DNA of 64,000 bases from assembly GCA_963788285.1 (NCBI GenBank), contig CAWBGB010000012.1, positions 1 to 64,000 of the forward strand, written 5' to 3'. Shown here piece after piece: positions 25,744-34,257 of this stretch. The notes under the pieces are model-generated. The model did not search any database, was not told the origin of the DNA, and saw nothing but the letters and a program-made list of their open reading frames with translations. Within the stretch, counting starts at the first letter, position 1. Each line of letters starts with the position of its first letter. Source of the DNA: Alicyclobacillus_A sp963788285 (GTDB lineage: Bacteria; Bacillota; Bacilli; Alicyclobacillales; Alicyclobacillaceae). The position numbers were made by a program, and so were the translations under genes.

Positions 25744-25771
25744 GGGAACAATTCCTCCTCACATCGGGGTC

Positions 25772-26020
25772 AAAATAAAAACCTTTCCGTCCTTCAGGAC
25801 GGAAAGGTCGATTTCCGCGGTACCACCTGACTTTTGCACGGGGTGTGCAAACATCCGTGCAACACTTGACCATTGATAACGGAATGACCCGGTCGAACGA
25901 CAGCTCCGAGACGACCTTCGAGTGTTACTCTGGAACGGCTTGCAGCCAATGACCGTTCTCTCTGAACAGAGTGAATGCACTCTACTCCTTCTCTTCCTCG
26001 CCCAAAACGTGAAGTTGAAT
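25772..26020 (-). ncRNA. T-box leader RNA of valS
   Basis: The 3' half has the T-box core GGTGGTACCGCGGAA (near 25815-25829), which can form the antiterminator. It is followed by a terminator hairpin with ACCTTTCCGTCC and GGACGGAAAGGT arms and TTTTTATTTT (25772-25808). The 5' half contains AGAGAACGGTC, GCTGCAAGCC and a GAAGGTC segment in which GTC is a plausible valine specifier. Uncharged tRNA-Val would stabilise the antiterminator and allow valS transcription. Confidence 0.9.
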
Positions 26021-26029
26021 GTACGTAAC

Positions 26030-26059
26030 ATGATACAAAGATACGCTTTGGTGTGTCAA
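26030..26059 (-). promoter_or_regulatory. SigmaA-type promoter of the valS leader
   Basis: TTGACA and TATCAT are separated by 18 nt on the minus strand, directly before the T-box leader. The -35 is a perfect consensus hexamer. Confidence 0.7.
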
Positions 26060-26075
26060 GCTAGCGACGCGCGAA

Positions 26076-26570
26076 TCACCGCTTCTTCCGCTTTTTCTTG
26101 CGATGCACGCGTCGGGGGGGCACGGGCTTGTCCGCGGCCATTTGCGCCCGGCGTTTCTCTTCCAGTTGCGCCCGTTTCTTATCCGACCACTGCGACAAAC
26201 GCATGTACCCGTACGCGAGGGTAATGCCGAGCAACAGGGGAAATGCCAGATACTCGAGGAGGAACTGCCCGACTATGTGATGCTTTACGGCTTGTTGAAC
26301 CACCGCCGGCTCAAAAATCAGGGCCAGCGTAGCGCTGACGATGAACATGGAAAAAACCCCGAGCATCGCGTTCGCCAACGTTCTCTCCTTGGCCTTTGGC
26401 ACCACGATATAAGAAATGACGAGGACAGCCATCGGCAGGCTGACAAACAAAGAGTAGTGAATGACGTACTTCAATATCAGCTGCAGAATGGCGATGCTAA
26501 TGACAGAAAGACCAATCAGCCTCCAGTACCATCCATTCCAGATGCCTTTGTCTGTGGTGTATTTGCTCAT
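26076..26570 (-). CDS. Conserved membrane protein with lysine/arginine-rich tail
   Basis: The 164-residue protein has about four hydrophobic segments (residues about 16-36, 42-58, 67-87 and 104-125). The C-terminal tail of about 40 residues ends in RVHRKKKRKKR and is extremely basic, perhaps for binding nucleic acid or anionic lipid. I do not recognise the family. The ATG at 26570 is preferred because GGAGGT lies 4 nt upstream. It lies upstream of the valS leader on the same strand but is separated from it by the valS promoter. Confidence 0.65.
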   Translation of the reverse strand: MSKYTTDKGIWNGWYWRLIGLSVISIAILQLILKYVIHYSLFVSLPMAVLVISYIVVPKAKERTLANAMLGVFSMFIVSATLALIFEPAVVQQAVKHHIVGQFLLEYLAFPLLLGITLAYGYMRLSQWSDKKRAQLEEKRRAQMAADKPVPPRRVHRKKKRKKR

Positions 26571-26734
26571 CAGGACCTCCACGCGTATGTTCCGCGGTTT
26601 GCAAAGGATGGAAAGCAGTAGGTGAAAACACCGGAGTACACCGTCCTTCGCAATGCGCGGGCTTATCTCGTCTCATCTTATCAGAGACTCGTCCGATTTG
26701 TCATGAGTTCCTGCTGCTGGTCTGCGACGAAAGG

Positions 26735-26763
26735 TTGACCTCTGTCACAAGCTTGCATATACA
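26735..26763 (+). promoter_or_regulatory. SigmaA-type promoter of the 53-residue membrane protein
   Basis: TTGACC and TATACA are separated by 17 nt on the plus strand, about 38 nt before the ATG at 26802. Confidence 0.6.
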
Positions 26764-26801
26764 TACCATAGCCTGTGCTCCACAAAGGGGGACGAGGACA
26801 C

Positions 26802-26963
26802 ATGGGGTTCTTTTATGCACTTGCACGATTTGTCAAAGTGATCTTGGCGGTGGCCATTTTTCTTTTATTCTTACGCGCCATTTTGTGGCCGAGCGCCATT
26901 GACTTGTTCGTACTGCTTCTCCTGTTCATCGTATTCGTAGCCATGTTTCTCGGGGCACCGTAG
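26802..26963 (+). CDS. Small membrane protein, 53 residues
   Basis: A plus-strand frame with GAGGAC upstream of ATG 26802 encodes 53 residues with two hydrophobic helices, about residues 8-28 (VKVILAVAIFLLFLRAIL) and 33-50 (DLFVLLLLFIVFVAMFLG). There is almost no soluble part. The family is not recognised. A longer in-frame extension exists but lacks a ribosome site. It has its own promoter and a bidirectional terminator 25 nt after the stop, so it is an independent unit between the minus-strand spoVID/ysxE and valS groups. Confidence 0.6.
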   Translation: MGFFYALARFVKVILAVAIFLLFLRAILWPSAIDLFVLLLLFIVFVAMFLGAP

Positions 26964-26987
26964 CGCATGTAAGCGACCTCGCGAAGA

Positions 26988-27012
26988 AAGGACACTCCTC
27001 GGAGTGTCCCTT
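26988..27012. terminator. Bidirectional terminator
   Basis: AAGGGACACTCC and GGAGTGTCCTT-like arms with a very short loop form a near-perfect stem between the convergent small membrane gene and the CotS-like gene. Confidence 0.75.
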
Positions 27013-27017
27013 CCCCG

Positions 27018-28304
27018 CTATTCCCGATCATCTGTCGGTGTCGCGTCACCCCATAACCTGGGGCGATGTGCTGCAGCGCTGCTTAGCGTCCGACGTTTCG
27101 CGCGCGCGTTTTTTGCTCGGGGCGGCAGTGGTCTTTTTGACCGCTTTCGGATGCTGGCCGCGGAACGTGAATCATCGACCGACGCTTTATCGGCTACGCT
27201 GGACTTCGATGGGACCTGCCTACCTTGCGCCAGGACGGGGCCTTCCTGGTTGCCGTCTGGGCCTGCCAACGTCTGGACTGGGATCTCGCACGAGTCCTCA
27301 AATACCTCCTGCACACCGAACATGCGCTGTACATCCATGTCCAGTGACGACTGGAGAGCGCCCACAAAATCCTCTTCCGCCCAGTCCCTAGATCGCCGGA
27401 AATACCATGAGACCACCTGCATGGAGCGCAGTGGCACGGCGAGCAAAGCTGCCAGGATTTTCTTGTTCTCTGGGTAATTGCTCGTTTCCCGATAATGTTC
27501 TACTGCCGAGGCGAGCACAACCGGATCCCAGTTGTAGGCCGGCATGTACCTGTGTAAGTACAAGGCAGTGTCCATGAGCGGGAGACCCGGATGCACTTTA
27601 TCGTAGTTCCACGCAGTGTAAGTGCTGCCGTCCACGGTGACATTGTGATGGGTGTAATCCCCGTGACACATCCACCCCTCTTCGCGTGCCGCCTCGTCGA
27701 CGGTAGTGAAATCGGCGTCCTCGAGGCGCTGGAGGGCACCAAGCAAGCGTTCCAACAAGTCCTGCGCATTCGCCACAAATAACCGCTGAAACGGAGTCGG
27801 AACCTGTGAGCTTTGGGAGGTCTGGCGATATCGCTGCAACCCTTCCGCCGCTCGTCGAAGCCGCATCAAAAACGGCGCCTTCCGCGGCACCTCAACCCCT
27901 TGCGGTCGACACCCAAACGCGGCTTCGTGCCACTCACCGAGGATCTGCATCCCTTCAAACAGCTCTGTCGTCTTCTGGACATCCAATTCGCGACCAGGCC
28001 ACCATGCCGTCATGTAGTACGTGCCGGTAGGGTGGAGCACGTATGGGTCTCCGTACCGAGTTCGAACGAATCTAGGTACGTTTGGAAATCCAGACTTCGC
28101 CACGTATTCTGCGCAAAAAAACGACCAGTCCAGGGGAACGGCTTGGTGGCTGACTTTCTTCAACACACGAGATCCGTTCTCTGTTCGCACTTTCAGCAGG
28201 TCACGCACAACGCGCGCTCGTATGGGAACGCAGTTGTATTCCTCAAACACCTCGAGATCAGCCCCGTAGGCTTCGATGGCACCAAGGGGATCTGGAGTAC
28301 TCAC
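27018..28304 (-). CDS. CotS-family spore coat kinase-like protein
   Basis: The 428-residue protein belongs to the CotS/YsxE family of aminoglycoside-phosphotransferase-like spore coat proteins. Recognisable are the strand pair LLKVRTENGSRVLKKVSH (about residues 35-52), the HDD-type block MCHGDYTHHNVTVDGSTY with the HxDxxxxN catalytic pattern (about 212-229), and a helical C-terminal lobe. The last 60 residues are low-complexity and basic (RKRSKRPLPPRAKNARAKRR). GTG 28304 is fixed by GGGGGAGG 5 nt upstream. It follows the ysxE-like gene by 14 nt and the pair sits after spoVID, so it is probably a late mother-cell gene. Kinase activity is unproven. Confidence 0.8.
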   Translation of the reverse strand: MSTPDPLGAIEAYGADLEVFEEYNCVPIRARVVRDLLKVRTENGSRVLKKVSHQAVPLDWSFFCAEYVAKSGFPNVPRFVRTRYGDPYVLHPTGTYYMTAWWPGRELDVQKTTELFEGMQILGEWHEAAFGCRPQGVEVPRKAPFLMRLRRAAEGLQRYRQTSQSSQVPTPFQRLFVANAQDLLERLLGALQRLEDADFTTVDEAAREEGWMCHGDYTHHNVTVDGSTYTAWNYDKVHPGLPLMDTALYLHRYMPAYNWDPVVLASAVEHYRETSNYPENKKILAALLAVPLRSMQVVSWYFRRSRDWAEEDFVGALQSSLDMDVQRMFGVQEVFEDSCEIPVQTLAGPDGNQEGPVLAQGRQVPSKSSVADKASVDDSRSAASIRKRSKRPLPPRAKNARAKRRTLSSAAAHRPRLWGDATPTDDRE

Positions 28305-28318
28305 GTCGGCCTCCCCCT

Positions 28319-29290
28319 TTATTCCAATTGCTTCAGCAAAATGCGCGCTGCGCTGTACTGCTGTTGTGCCTTGACCATCCAATTCTCCCGTATTGAATCC
28401 CCAGTGAACGGGAAGTTGCGCACCCCAGCAAACGCCTGGTGCGGAAACGCTGTGAAAGCATAGACCATCTTTTTTTCCTCTGGGCTGATCTTCATCTGCT
28501 TGGTGTACTGTTCAACTGCCTCTATGACGCCATCCGCATGACCTAGAGCACAGATGTCTTGACAAAACGAAGCGAGGTCGTATAGCCGAGTGTCCGACAC
28601 GGGATCCGCGATTTGCAACGTAGCAATCCTTCCATTTCGCAGCCGAACTAGGTTGGACAGTCGGTAGTGGTTCCACGCTGTCTCCTTTCCGTCCCGCCAC
28701 ACTCGCGCCACTTCCTTGTATCCCGCGCTGACCAAATGACGAATGGAGTCCTGGGCGAGATCCTCCCACTTTGTCAGCCATTCAGAGAGTAGCTCGTCTT
28801 CTTTCACACGCCCGAGCATTTTCTCTACCCCGAGCCAACGCGCCCCTTTCTGAAGAGAGTCGAGCCAACGGCCCGACCGCTCCTCTGACGAAAACAGGTC
28901 TGTGGAGAGGGACTCTCTGTACCCCTCTAATGCCCGATGCAAGTGGCACAGGTTGTCAATCCCCTCCATCACATCACGGAGCGATACATCCAGAGACGGT
29001 CCAACCCACGTGTCTGTCAGATAAAACACATTGCCTTCCCCAGCTGGGACGAATCGGTCGTGATATAACGTAAGCAAGAATCTCTGCGTACGCCGAAACT
29101 GTCTTTGCGCCGCGTAATCCGCAATGGACATGCGCGATATGGCCGACCTCTCCGAAACCATGCGCCCTTCGTAACTGCGGGTTGGCGTGTCCACACGGAA
29201 ACGCCCGGGTGCCAAGTGAGACACCCGGGCGGAATGCACGTCGTATTGCTGCAACAGCGGTTCAAGGTCTGACACATGGGTTAGACTCAT
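28319..29290 (-). CDS. ysxE: YsxE-like spore coat kinase-family protein
   Basis: This 323-residue protein is the counterpart of B. subtilis YsxE, a SpoVID-dependent spore coat protein of the CotS family. The fold is phosphotransferase-like (WNHYRLSNLVRLRNGRIATL), but the catalytic HxD motif appears degenerate: WNHYRLSNL has no aspartate after the histidine. It is shorter than the neighbouring CotS-like protein. GGCGGTGA precedes the ATG. It lies 27 nt after spoVID and is probably in the same SigmaE-dependent operon. The name rests on position and family. Confidence 0.75.
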   Translation of the reverse strand: MSLTHVSDLEPLLQQYDVHSARVSHLAPGRFRVDTPTRSYEGRMVSERSAISRMSIADYAAQRQFRRTQRFLLTLYHDRFVPAGEGNVFYLTDTWVGPSLDVSLRDVMEGIDNLCHLHRALEGYRESLSTDLFSSEERSGRWLDSLQKGARWLGVEKMLGRVKEDELLSEWLTKWEDLAQDSIRHLVSAGYKEVARVWRDGKETAWNHYRLSNLVRLRNGRIATLQIADPVSDTRLYDLASFCQDICALGHADGVIEAVEQYTKQMKISPEEKKMVYAFTAFPHQAFAGVRNFPFTGDSIRENWMVKAQQQYSAARILLKQLE

Positions 29291-29317
29291 CTTGTCACCG
29301 CCTGTCGGGAATGACGA

Positions 29318-30853
29318 TTAACGCACCAACATGGACGCGGTGCTAGGAATCAGCAGCGATTGCCCAGGATATAGAGGCTCGTCGATCAGTCGATTCACGC
29401 GTACCAAATCAGCTTTCGAACAACCGAGTCGCTCAGCAACCAGCTCCAGCGTTTCCGCTTCCATCACAATGGCGAAACGCAACGTATGCGCTGCTTCGGG
29501 TCCGTTGAAATCAACAAATGACCATAAGTCTTTGTCGACATGTGTCGCTTCGTCTCCCCAATCCTCCTGTTTGACCGATGGCCCATGCTCTGAACGCGCG
29601 AATTCATCGCTGTCCAGGTCGACAGCACTTGTCTGACTCGGTCCCAAGTCGCTGCCCACTCGCACGTTCGGTACAAAACCAGCAGTCGCGTGAAATTCGT
29701 CGTCGCTAAAACTCCGGGAAGGCACAAAGTCCTCGGCCGACTCAGCCGAAAGTTCCGGTACGGCCTGAGACAATTCAGCCGCATTGACTTGATGCTCAAA
29801 CTCAAACTCGACCACCGAATTCGAAGGCGGTATCGCTTCATTTGTCTGGTGGTCCGCCGTCTGATCTGTCAGCGACTGACCGTCCAACGCATGATCGAGC
29901 GACGACAACTCATCTTTGTCCAACGAAGGTTGCGAGTTCCCGCCCCCTGTCCGCTGCTGCTTTTGGCGTAGTTCGTCTCGGCGATGTTCTTGCGCGTTGG
30001 CCTTAAGTTCCGATTCCGTTCTGCGGGTTTCACTTAAGGATGACTCGCTGTGATGGGCGTCCGAAAGTTGGTGGCCACCGCGTGCATCGCTCAGCGCTTC
30101 GACTTTTTCCTGGAGTTCACCCGTGTTCGAATCCTCGTTTCGTCCGCCAGAAGACGCTTCAGATTGGGAATGCTCTACGCCTCTCGCCCACTCCAACTCG
30201 GGTTCCACTCTGTCTGCGGATACGTCTTCAAAGCCATCGTTACTGCCCGGTGAATGAGACGCCATAGACGGATCCGCAAATGCCGTCGCATCCGAAAAGG
30301 CTGGAGGTTTGTCAAACGTGGACGATTCCGCCGGACTAGCTACTGTGTCGAGACTTCTGTCCCAAGACGGATCAAAAAACAAATCCCCAGCTTCCTGCGC
30401 ACCGCACTGGAAGTGGTATCCTTGGGTTCCGTTCAGTCCTACGATGTTGAGGTCGGCCACGACGCGGATCCATCCCGCGCTGATGACCCCCAAATTCCAT
30501 GCAGCGATGCGACTGGCCACGTTGACAATCCCGCGCGGCTGGGACTTGACCGGGACACGAAGTACAAAGGGCATGCGATGGTGTACGTGTTTCGCAATAG
30601 AACCTCCGTCGAAGTCGATGGACAGGGAGTCAAACTCACGTGCCTCGGCGCCGCCTTCCACCCCTTCACCAGTCAAGTAGCCCGCGAAGACAATTGCCCC
30701 CTCCAGGACATAGGCGTCACCAACCCGGTCAAACGACGTCACCTCGGTCGCCACTGTGGCGTCTTCAATCACGTCCCCATCGCGAACCGTGTCGATAAAG
30801 ACTTCCTGATTTACGGATAATTGAATCAACGGGGCACGATCGGGCTCGCTCAT
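29318..30853 (-). CDS. spoVID: SpoVID spore coat morphogenetic protein
   Basis: SpoVID encases the forespore with coat proteins. The N-terminal SpoVID domain (about residues 1-140, IQLSVNQEVFIDTVRDG) is followed by a long acidic, Ser/Glu-rich low-complexity middle (about 150-430). A C-terminal LysM domain (about 460-505, ETLELVAERLGCSKADLVRVN) is positioned to bind peptidoglycan. The protein has 511 residues. ATG 30853 is set by GGAGGAGGGG. A good SigmaE-type promoter lies about 95 nt upstream. Order hemL-spoVID-ysxE is conserved with Bacillus. Confidence 0.9.
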   Translation of the reverse strand: MSEPDRAPLIQLSVNQEVFIDTVRDGDVIEDATVATEVTSFDRVGDAYVLEGAIVFAGYLTGEGVEGGAEAREFDSLSIDFDGGSIAKHVHHRMPFVLRVPVKSQPRGIVNVASRIAAWNLGVISAGWIRVVADLNIVGLNGTQGYHFQCGAQEAGDLFFDPSWDRSLDTVASPAESSTFDKPPAFSDATAFADPSMASHSPGSNDGFEDVSADRVEPELEWARGVEHSQSEASSGGRNEDSNTGELQEKVEALSDARGGHQLSDAHHSESSLSETRRTESELKANAQEHRRDELRQKQQRTGGGNSQPSLDKDELSSLDHALDGQSLTDQTADHQTNEAIPPSNSVVEFEFEHQVNAAELSQAVPELSAESAEDFVPSRSFSDDEFHATAGFVPNVRVGSDLGPSQTSAVDLDSDEFARSEHGPSVKQEDWGDEATHVDKDLWSFVDFNGPEAAHTLRFAIVMEAETLELVAERLGCSKADLVRVNRLIDEPLYPGQSLLIPSTASMLVR

Positions 30854-30947
30854 ACGTTCCCCTCCTCCTCGCACGATATCGCGGAACGACAAGAACACCC
30901 GCCGCTCCGTGCAACGTTCGTGACGATGTTCAGTCTCTCACTGTATG

Positions 30948-30976
30948 ACTGTATGCCCTCGGGCGAGCCTTTATGT
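30948..30976 (-). promoter_or_regulatory. SigmaE-type promoter of spoVID, with a tandem -10
   Basis: On the minus strand ACATAAA, 14 nt, then CATACAGT matches the SigmaE pattern. The -10 octamer is perfect and is repeated immediately downstream (30940-30947), giving two adjacent CATACAGT elements. Confidence 0.65.
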
Positions 30977-31012
30977 CGTGCCCATTTACGCCACCGGCCC
31001 ACCGGTGACCAC

Positions 31013-31044
31013 GCACAAACAGCCCCTTTCGGGGCTGTTTGTGC
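31013..31044. terminator. Perfect 14-bp bidirectional hairpin after hemL
   Basis: GCACAAACAGCCCC and GGGGCTGTTTGTGC form a perfect 14-bp stem with a four-base loop. It lies 60 nt after the hemL stop and before the spoVID promoter, so it separates vegetative hem transcription from sporulation transcription. Confidence 0.8.
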
Positions 31045-31104
31045 GGTCAACACGATATGTCAATGGAGTGAACCGTTAGGGTGGCGATTCGCGTTCCCAT
31101 GCCT

Positions 31105-32397
31105 TTATCCAATGTGGCGAAACGCGCTCACTATGGCCTCTTGTGTCAAATTCAACTCAGTTTCTCCGTGTACAGCAGAAAGGAACCCAGCTTCCAACTG
31201 CGATGGGGCCAGCGACACGCCTTTGTCCAACATCGAATGGAAGAATTTCGCGTACCGCTCTTTATCACACTGGCTGGCTTGCTGATAATTGTCAGGAGAG
31301 CCATCGCGGAAGAAAAATCCGAACATACCGCCGATGGCATGGCCGGAAACCGGAATGCCGTGCCGCTTTCCCTCGGCAACGAAGACTTCCACGAGTTTTT
31401 TCCCGTACTCCTGCATTCGGTCGTACAGCCCGTCCGCCGCAGCGTTCTTCAGCATCTCCAGGGCAACAACGCCGGCAGCCATCGCGAGCGGATTACCAGA
31501 TAGCGTCCCTGCCTGATAGACCGGCCCCTCCGGAGCTACCATCGCCATGATGTCCCTGCGGCCTCCGTACGCTCCGACAGGAAGTCCCGCACCAATCACT
31601 TTACCCATGGTCGTCAAATCGGGCTGAATGCCGAATCGTGCTTGCGCCCCTCCCAGCGCCACCCGGAATCCAGTCATCACTTCGTCAAAGATGAGTAACG
31701 CACCGTACTCCTGGGTCAACGAGCGCAGTTTCTGGAGGAAACCGTCCTTTGGCAGAATGCAACCCATATTACCTGCCACGGGTTCCACAATGACGGCAGC
31801 AATCTGCTCCCCTCGTTGTTCGAACAGCGCCTCAATCGCCGGCAGGTCATTGTATGGCACGGTCAACGTGCCTTCTGCTGTCTGCGGGGTCACACCGGGA
31901 CTGTCCGGCAGACCGAACGTGGCGACACCAGAACCGGCTTTCACCAACAGGCTGTCAGCATGCCCGTGATAACACCCTTCGAACTTTACGATACAGGGCC
32001 GCTTTGTAAAGGCGCGGGCGAGGCGCAGCGCGCTCATGGTGGCCTCTGTTCCACTGTTGACCATGCGTACTACTTCCACTGACGGCACAATGTCAATCAC
32101 CAGCTGCGCCATGCGGGTCTCTAATTCGGTTGGCACACCAAAACTCGTCCCTTTGACGGCTGCCTCGGTAACCGCCTTGACAATCTCCGGGTGCGCATGG
32201 CCCCAGATCAGCGGACCCCACGACAACAGGTAGTCTACGTAACGATTTCCGTCGATATCCCACAAGTACGGTCCTTTACCCTTCTCGGCAAAAAAAGGCG
32301 TCCCGCCGACCGCGCGATAGGCCCGCACAGGGCTGTTTACGCCACCTGGCATCACGGCCTTTGCCGACTCAAAAGCAGCCTCAGACTTCCTCCGCAT
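31105..32397 (-). CDS. hemL: Glutamate-1-semialdehyde 2,1-aminomutase HemL
   Basis: HemL converts glutamate-1-semialdehyde to 5-aminolevulinate, the second committed step of the C5 haem pathway. The 430-residue PLP enzyme has the early MPGGVNSPVRAY motif, FDEVMTGFRV around the conserved aspartate, and the lysine in TTMGKVIGAGLPVGAYGG that binds PLP. AGGGGTGA precedes the chosen ATG. It is the last gene of hemAXCDBL. Confidence 0.98.
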   Translation of the reverse strand: MRRKSEAAFESAKAVMPGGVNSPVRAYRAVGGTPFFAEKGKGPYLWDIDGNRYVDYLLSWGPLIWGHAHPEIVKAVTEAAVKGTSFGVPTELETRMAQLVIDIVPSVEVVRMVNSGTEATMSALRLARAFTKRPCIVKFEGCYHGHADSLLVKAGSGVATFGLPDSPGVTPQTAEGTLTVPYNDLPAIEALFEQRGEQIAAVIVEPVAGNMGCILPKDGFLQKLRSLTQEYGALLIFDEVMTGFRVALGGAQARFGIQPDLTTMGKVIGAGLPVGAYGGRRDIMAMVAPEGPVYQAGTLSGNPLAMAAGVVALEMLKNAAADGLYDRMQEYGKKLVEVFVAEGKRHGIPVSGHAIGGMFGFFFRDGSPDNYQQASQCDKERYAKFFHSMLDKGVSLAPSQLEAGFLSAVHGETELNLTQEAIVSAFRHIG

Positions 32398-32443
32398 GTT
32401 GTCACCCCTCGTCCATCCGTGATTCACTCATCAAGCCGAATGC

Positions 32444-33421
32444 TTACCCTTGTTGTTTCCACCAAACGGCCGCATCTTTCGCATGATACGTGATGATAAA
32501 GTCCGCTCCCGCCCGCTTGAAGGAAACCAGCATTTCCGACACGATGGCGCGCTCGTCAATCCAACCGCGCTGTGCGGCGGCCTTGACCATGCTGTACTCC
32601 GCGCTCACGTTATACGTGGCGACCGGCAGGTCGAACGAATCCCGGATGGCCCGCGTGACGTCCATGTAAGACAGGGCAGGTTTCACCATCAACATGTCCG
32701 CGCCTTCCTCCACGTCCGACATCGCTTCCCGCAACGCCTCCCGACGATTAGCCGGGTCCATTTGATACGTCCGCCGATCCCCAAACGCCGGCGCGGAGTG
32801 CGCGGCCTCGCGGAACGGTCCGTAGAAAGCCGACGCATATTTGACGGCATAGGAGAGAATGGCCACGTCGTGCAATTGGTGCTCTTCCAAAGCGGATTGA
32901 ATCGCAGCGATGCGTCCGTCCATCATGTCCGAGGGCGCGACCACGTCCGCGCCGGCCAATGCATGCGACAGCGCAGTTTTTGCAATCAGGGTCAAGCTGT
33001 CGTCATTGACAATTTTGCCGTCCCGAACAATGCCGCAGTGCCCCGTGGGGTTGTACTGACACAGACAGACGTCCGTCATCACCACGAGCTCTGGGTTCTC
33101 CTGTTTTGCAACTCGAATCGCTTGTTGCACAATGCCGTTTTCGTCGTAAGCGCTCGTACACAGATCATCCTTGTGTTCAGGGATACCAAAGAGAAGGATG
33201 CCAGGGATGCCTAGTTTCGAGATCTCGTGAATCTCGCGACGAAATTCATCGAGCCCCAAATGGTAGACGCCTGGCATCGCAGAAATCTCTTCTTTACCTT
33301 GTAGCCCTTCCTGGACAAACAACGGCAATACCAAATCCTTGACGCTCCACGCGTGTTCGCGGACTAATGAGCGGAGTCCTTCTGAGCTCCGCAATGTACG
33401 GTGTCTCGCAAAGGAATTCAT
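32444..33421 (-). CDS. hemB: 5-Aminolevulinate dehydratase (porphobilinogen synthase) HemB
   Basis: HemB condenses two 5-aminolevulinate molecules to porphobilinogen. The 325-residue protein has the zinc-type cysteine cluster VCLCQYNPTGHCG (about residues 117-129). The two Schiff-base lysines are expected in SYAVKYASAFYGPFR and MVKPALSYMD. The zinc cysteines show the metal-dependent rather than the Mg-only form. ATAGGGGT lies before the ATG. The gene overlaps nothing and follows hemD by about 32 nt. Confidence 0.98.
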   Translation of the reverse strand: MNSFARHRTLRSSEGLRSLVREHAWSVKDLVLPLFVQEGLQGKEEISAMPGVYHLGLDEFRREIHEISKLGIPGILLFGIPEHKDDLCTSAYDENGIVQQAIRVAKQENPELVVMTDVCLCQYNPTGHCGIVRDGKIVNDDSLTLIAKTALSHALAGADVVAPSDMMDGRIAAIQSALEEHQLHDVAILSYAVKYASAFYGPFREAAHSAPAFGDRRTYQMDPANRREALREAMSDVEEGADMLMVKPALSYMDVTRAIRDSFDLPVATYNVSAEYSMVKAAAQRGWIDERAIVSEMLVSFKRAGADFIITYHAKDAAVWWKQQG

Positions 33422-33453
33422 ACATCCACACCCCTATTTCTATGTTTCGTGCA

Positions 33454-34245
33454 TCATTCTGGATGGCCCTCTTCTGTGCGCAGTGTCCACGCAATCGATT
33501 CCACAAATCTCTCATCCGACGGCTTGGAAGCCATGCACCAAACAGTCAGTCCCTGCTCCCGCAACGCCTGCGCCGTCGTCGGTCCCACGACTGCGTACCG
33601 GATGTCGGCAGACAGGCTATCAAGCACATCAACATGACGCGCCAGGGCCTGCACCGCGGAAGGACTATATAGCATCAACACGTGAACGCCACCGCCTGCA
33701 AGGACTTCCCTCCACCGTGCCGAAGGAACATCTTTCACGACAGTCTCGTAACAGACCCATGGTCGGACCCTAAAGCCTTGCTCCGTCAACATGCCAGCAA
33801 ACCTTCGGTCCGCCAGTTGACCACACGGCCACACAATGTTCAGCCCGGGTGGGTACTGCTCCGCTATCCACGCAGCAAGATCTTGGGCTGTCCTTCCACC
33901 CACTGGGTAGGTCGCGTGTAATCCCAAACGAGTAGCGACTTTCGCAGTGGTAGCTCCCACCGTGACACACGGGGGAGCCGTTTCCTCGAGGCGACACCCG
34001 GCTTGAACAGCGGCGCGTTCCAATCCACGCAACCCGTTGGCGGAGGTCGCCACCACCAGGTCAAATTCGCCAAGGTGTTCAAGCACGTGGATGTCTCCGT
34101 CCTGCACACGGTACTGGATGTCCAGCAATGGAACCGACTCGACGTGCATACCAAACCGCTGCGCCGCCGCGAACAGGCGCTCCGACGGCCCGTGCGGGCG
34201 CGTGACCAACAATGTCACATCCCGCATCAAAACGTGAGCGTCCAT
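33454..34245 (-). CDS. hemD: Uroporphyrinogen-III synthase HemD
   Basis: HemD cyclises hydroxymethylbilane with D-ring inversion. Family sequence similarity is low, but two Rossmann-like halves can be seen: LLVTRPHGPSERLFAAAQ at the start, and ALRAGIHVLMLYSPSAVQALARH-type segment (VHVLMLYSPSAVQAL) near the end with AVVGPTTAQALREQG. The length of about 263 residues is typical. ATG 34245 is preferred because GGGGGT lies 7 nt upstream; a start three codons earlier is possible. Position between hemC and hemB confirms the call. Confidence 0.9.
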   Translation of the reverse strand: MDAHVLMRDVTLLVTRPHGPSERLFAAAQRFGMHVESVPLLDIQYRVQDGDIHVLEHLGEFDLVVATSANGLRGLERAAVQAGCRLEETAPPCVTVGATTAKVATRLGLHATYPVGGRTAQDLAAWIAEQYPPGLNIVWPCGQLADRRFAGMLTEQGFRVRPWVCYETVVKDVPSARWREVLAGGGVHVLMLYSPSAVQALARHVDVLDSLSADIRYAVVGPTTAQALREQGLTVWCMASKPSDERFVESIAWTLRTEEGHPE

Positions 34246-34257
34246 CCGCGCCACCCC

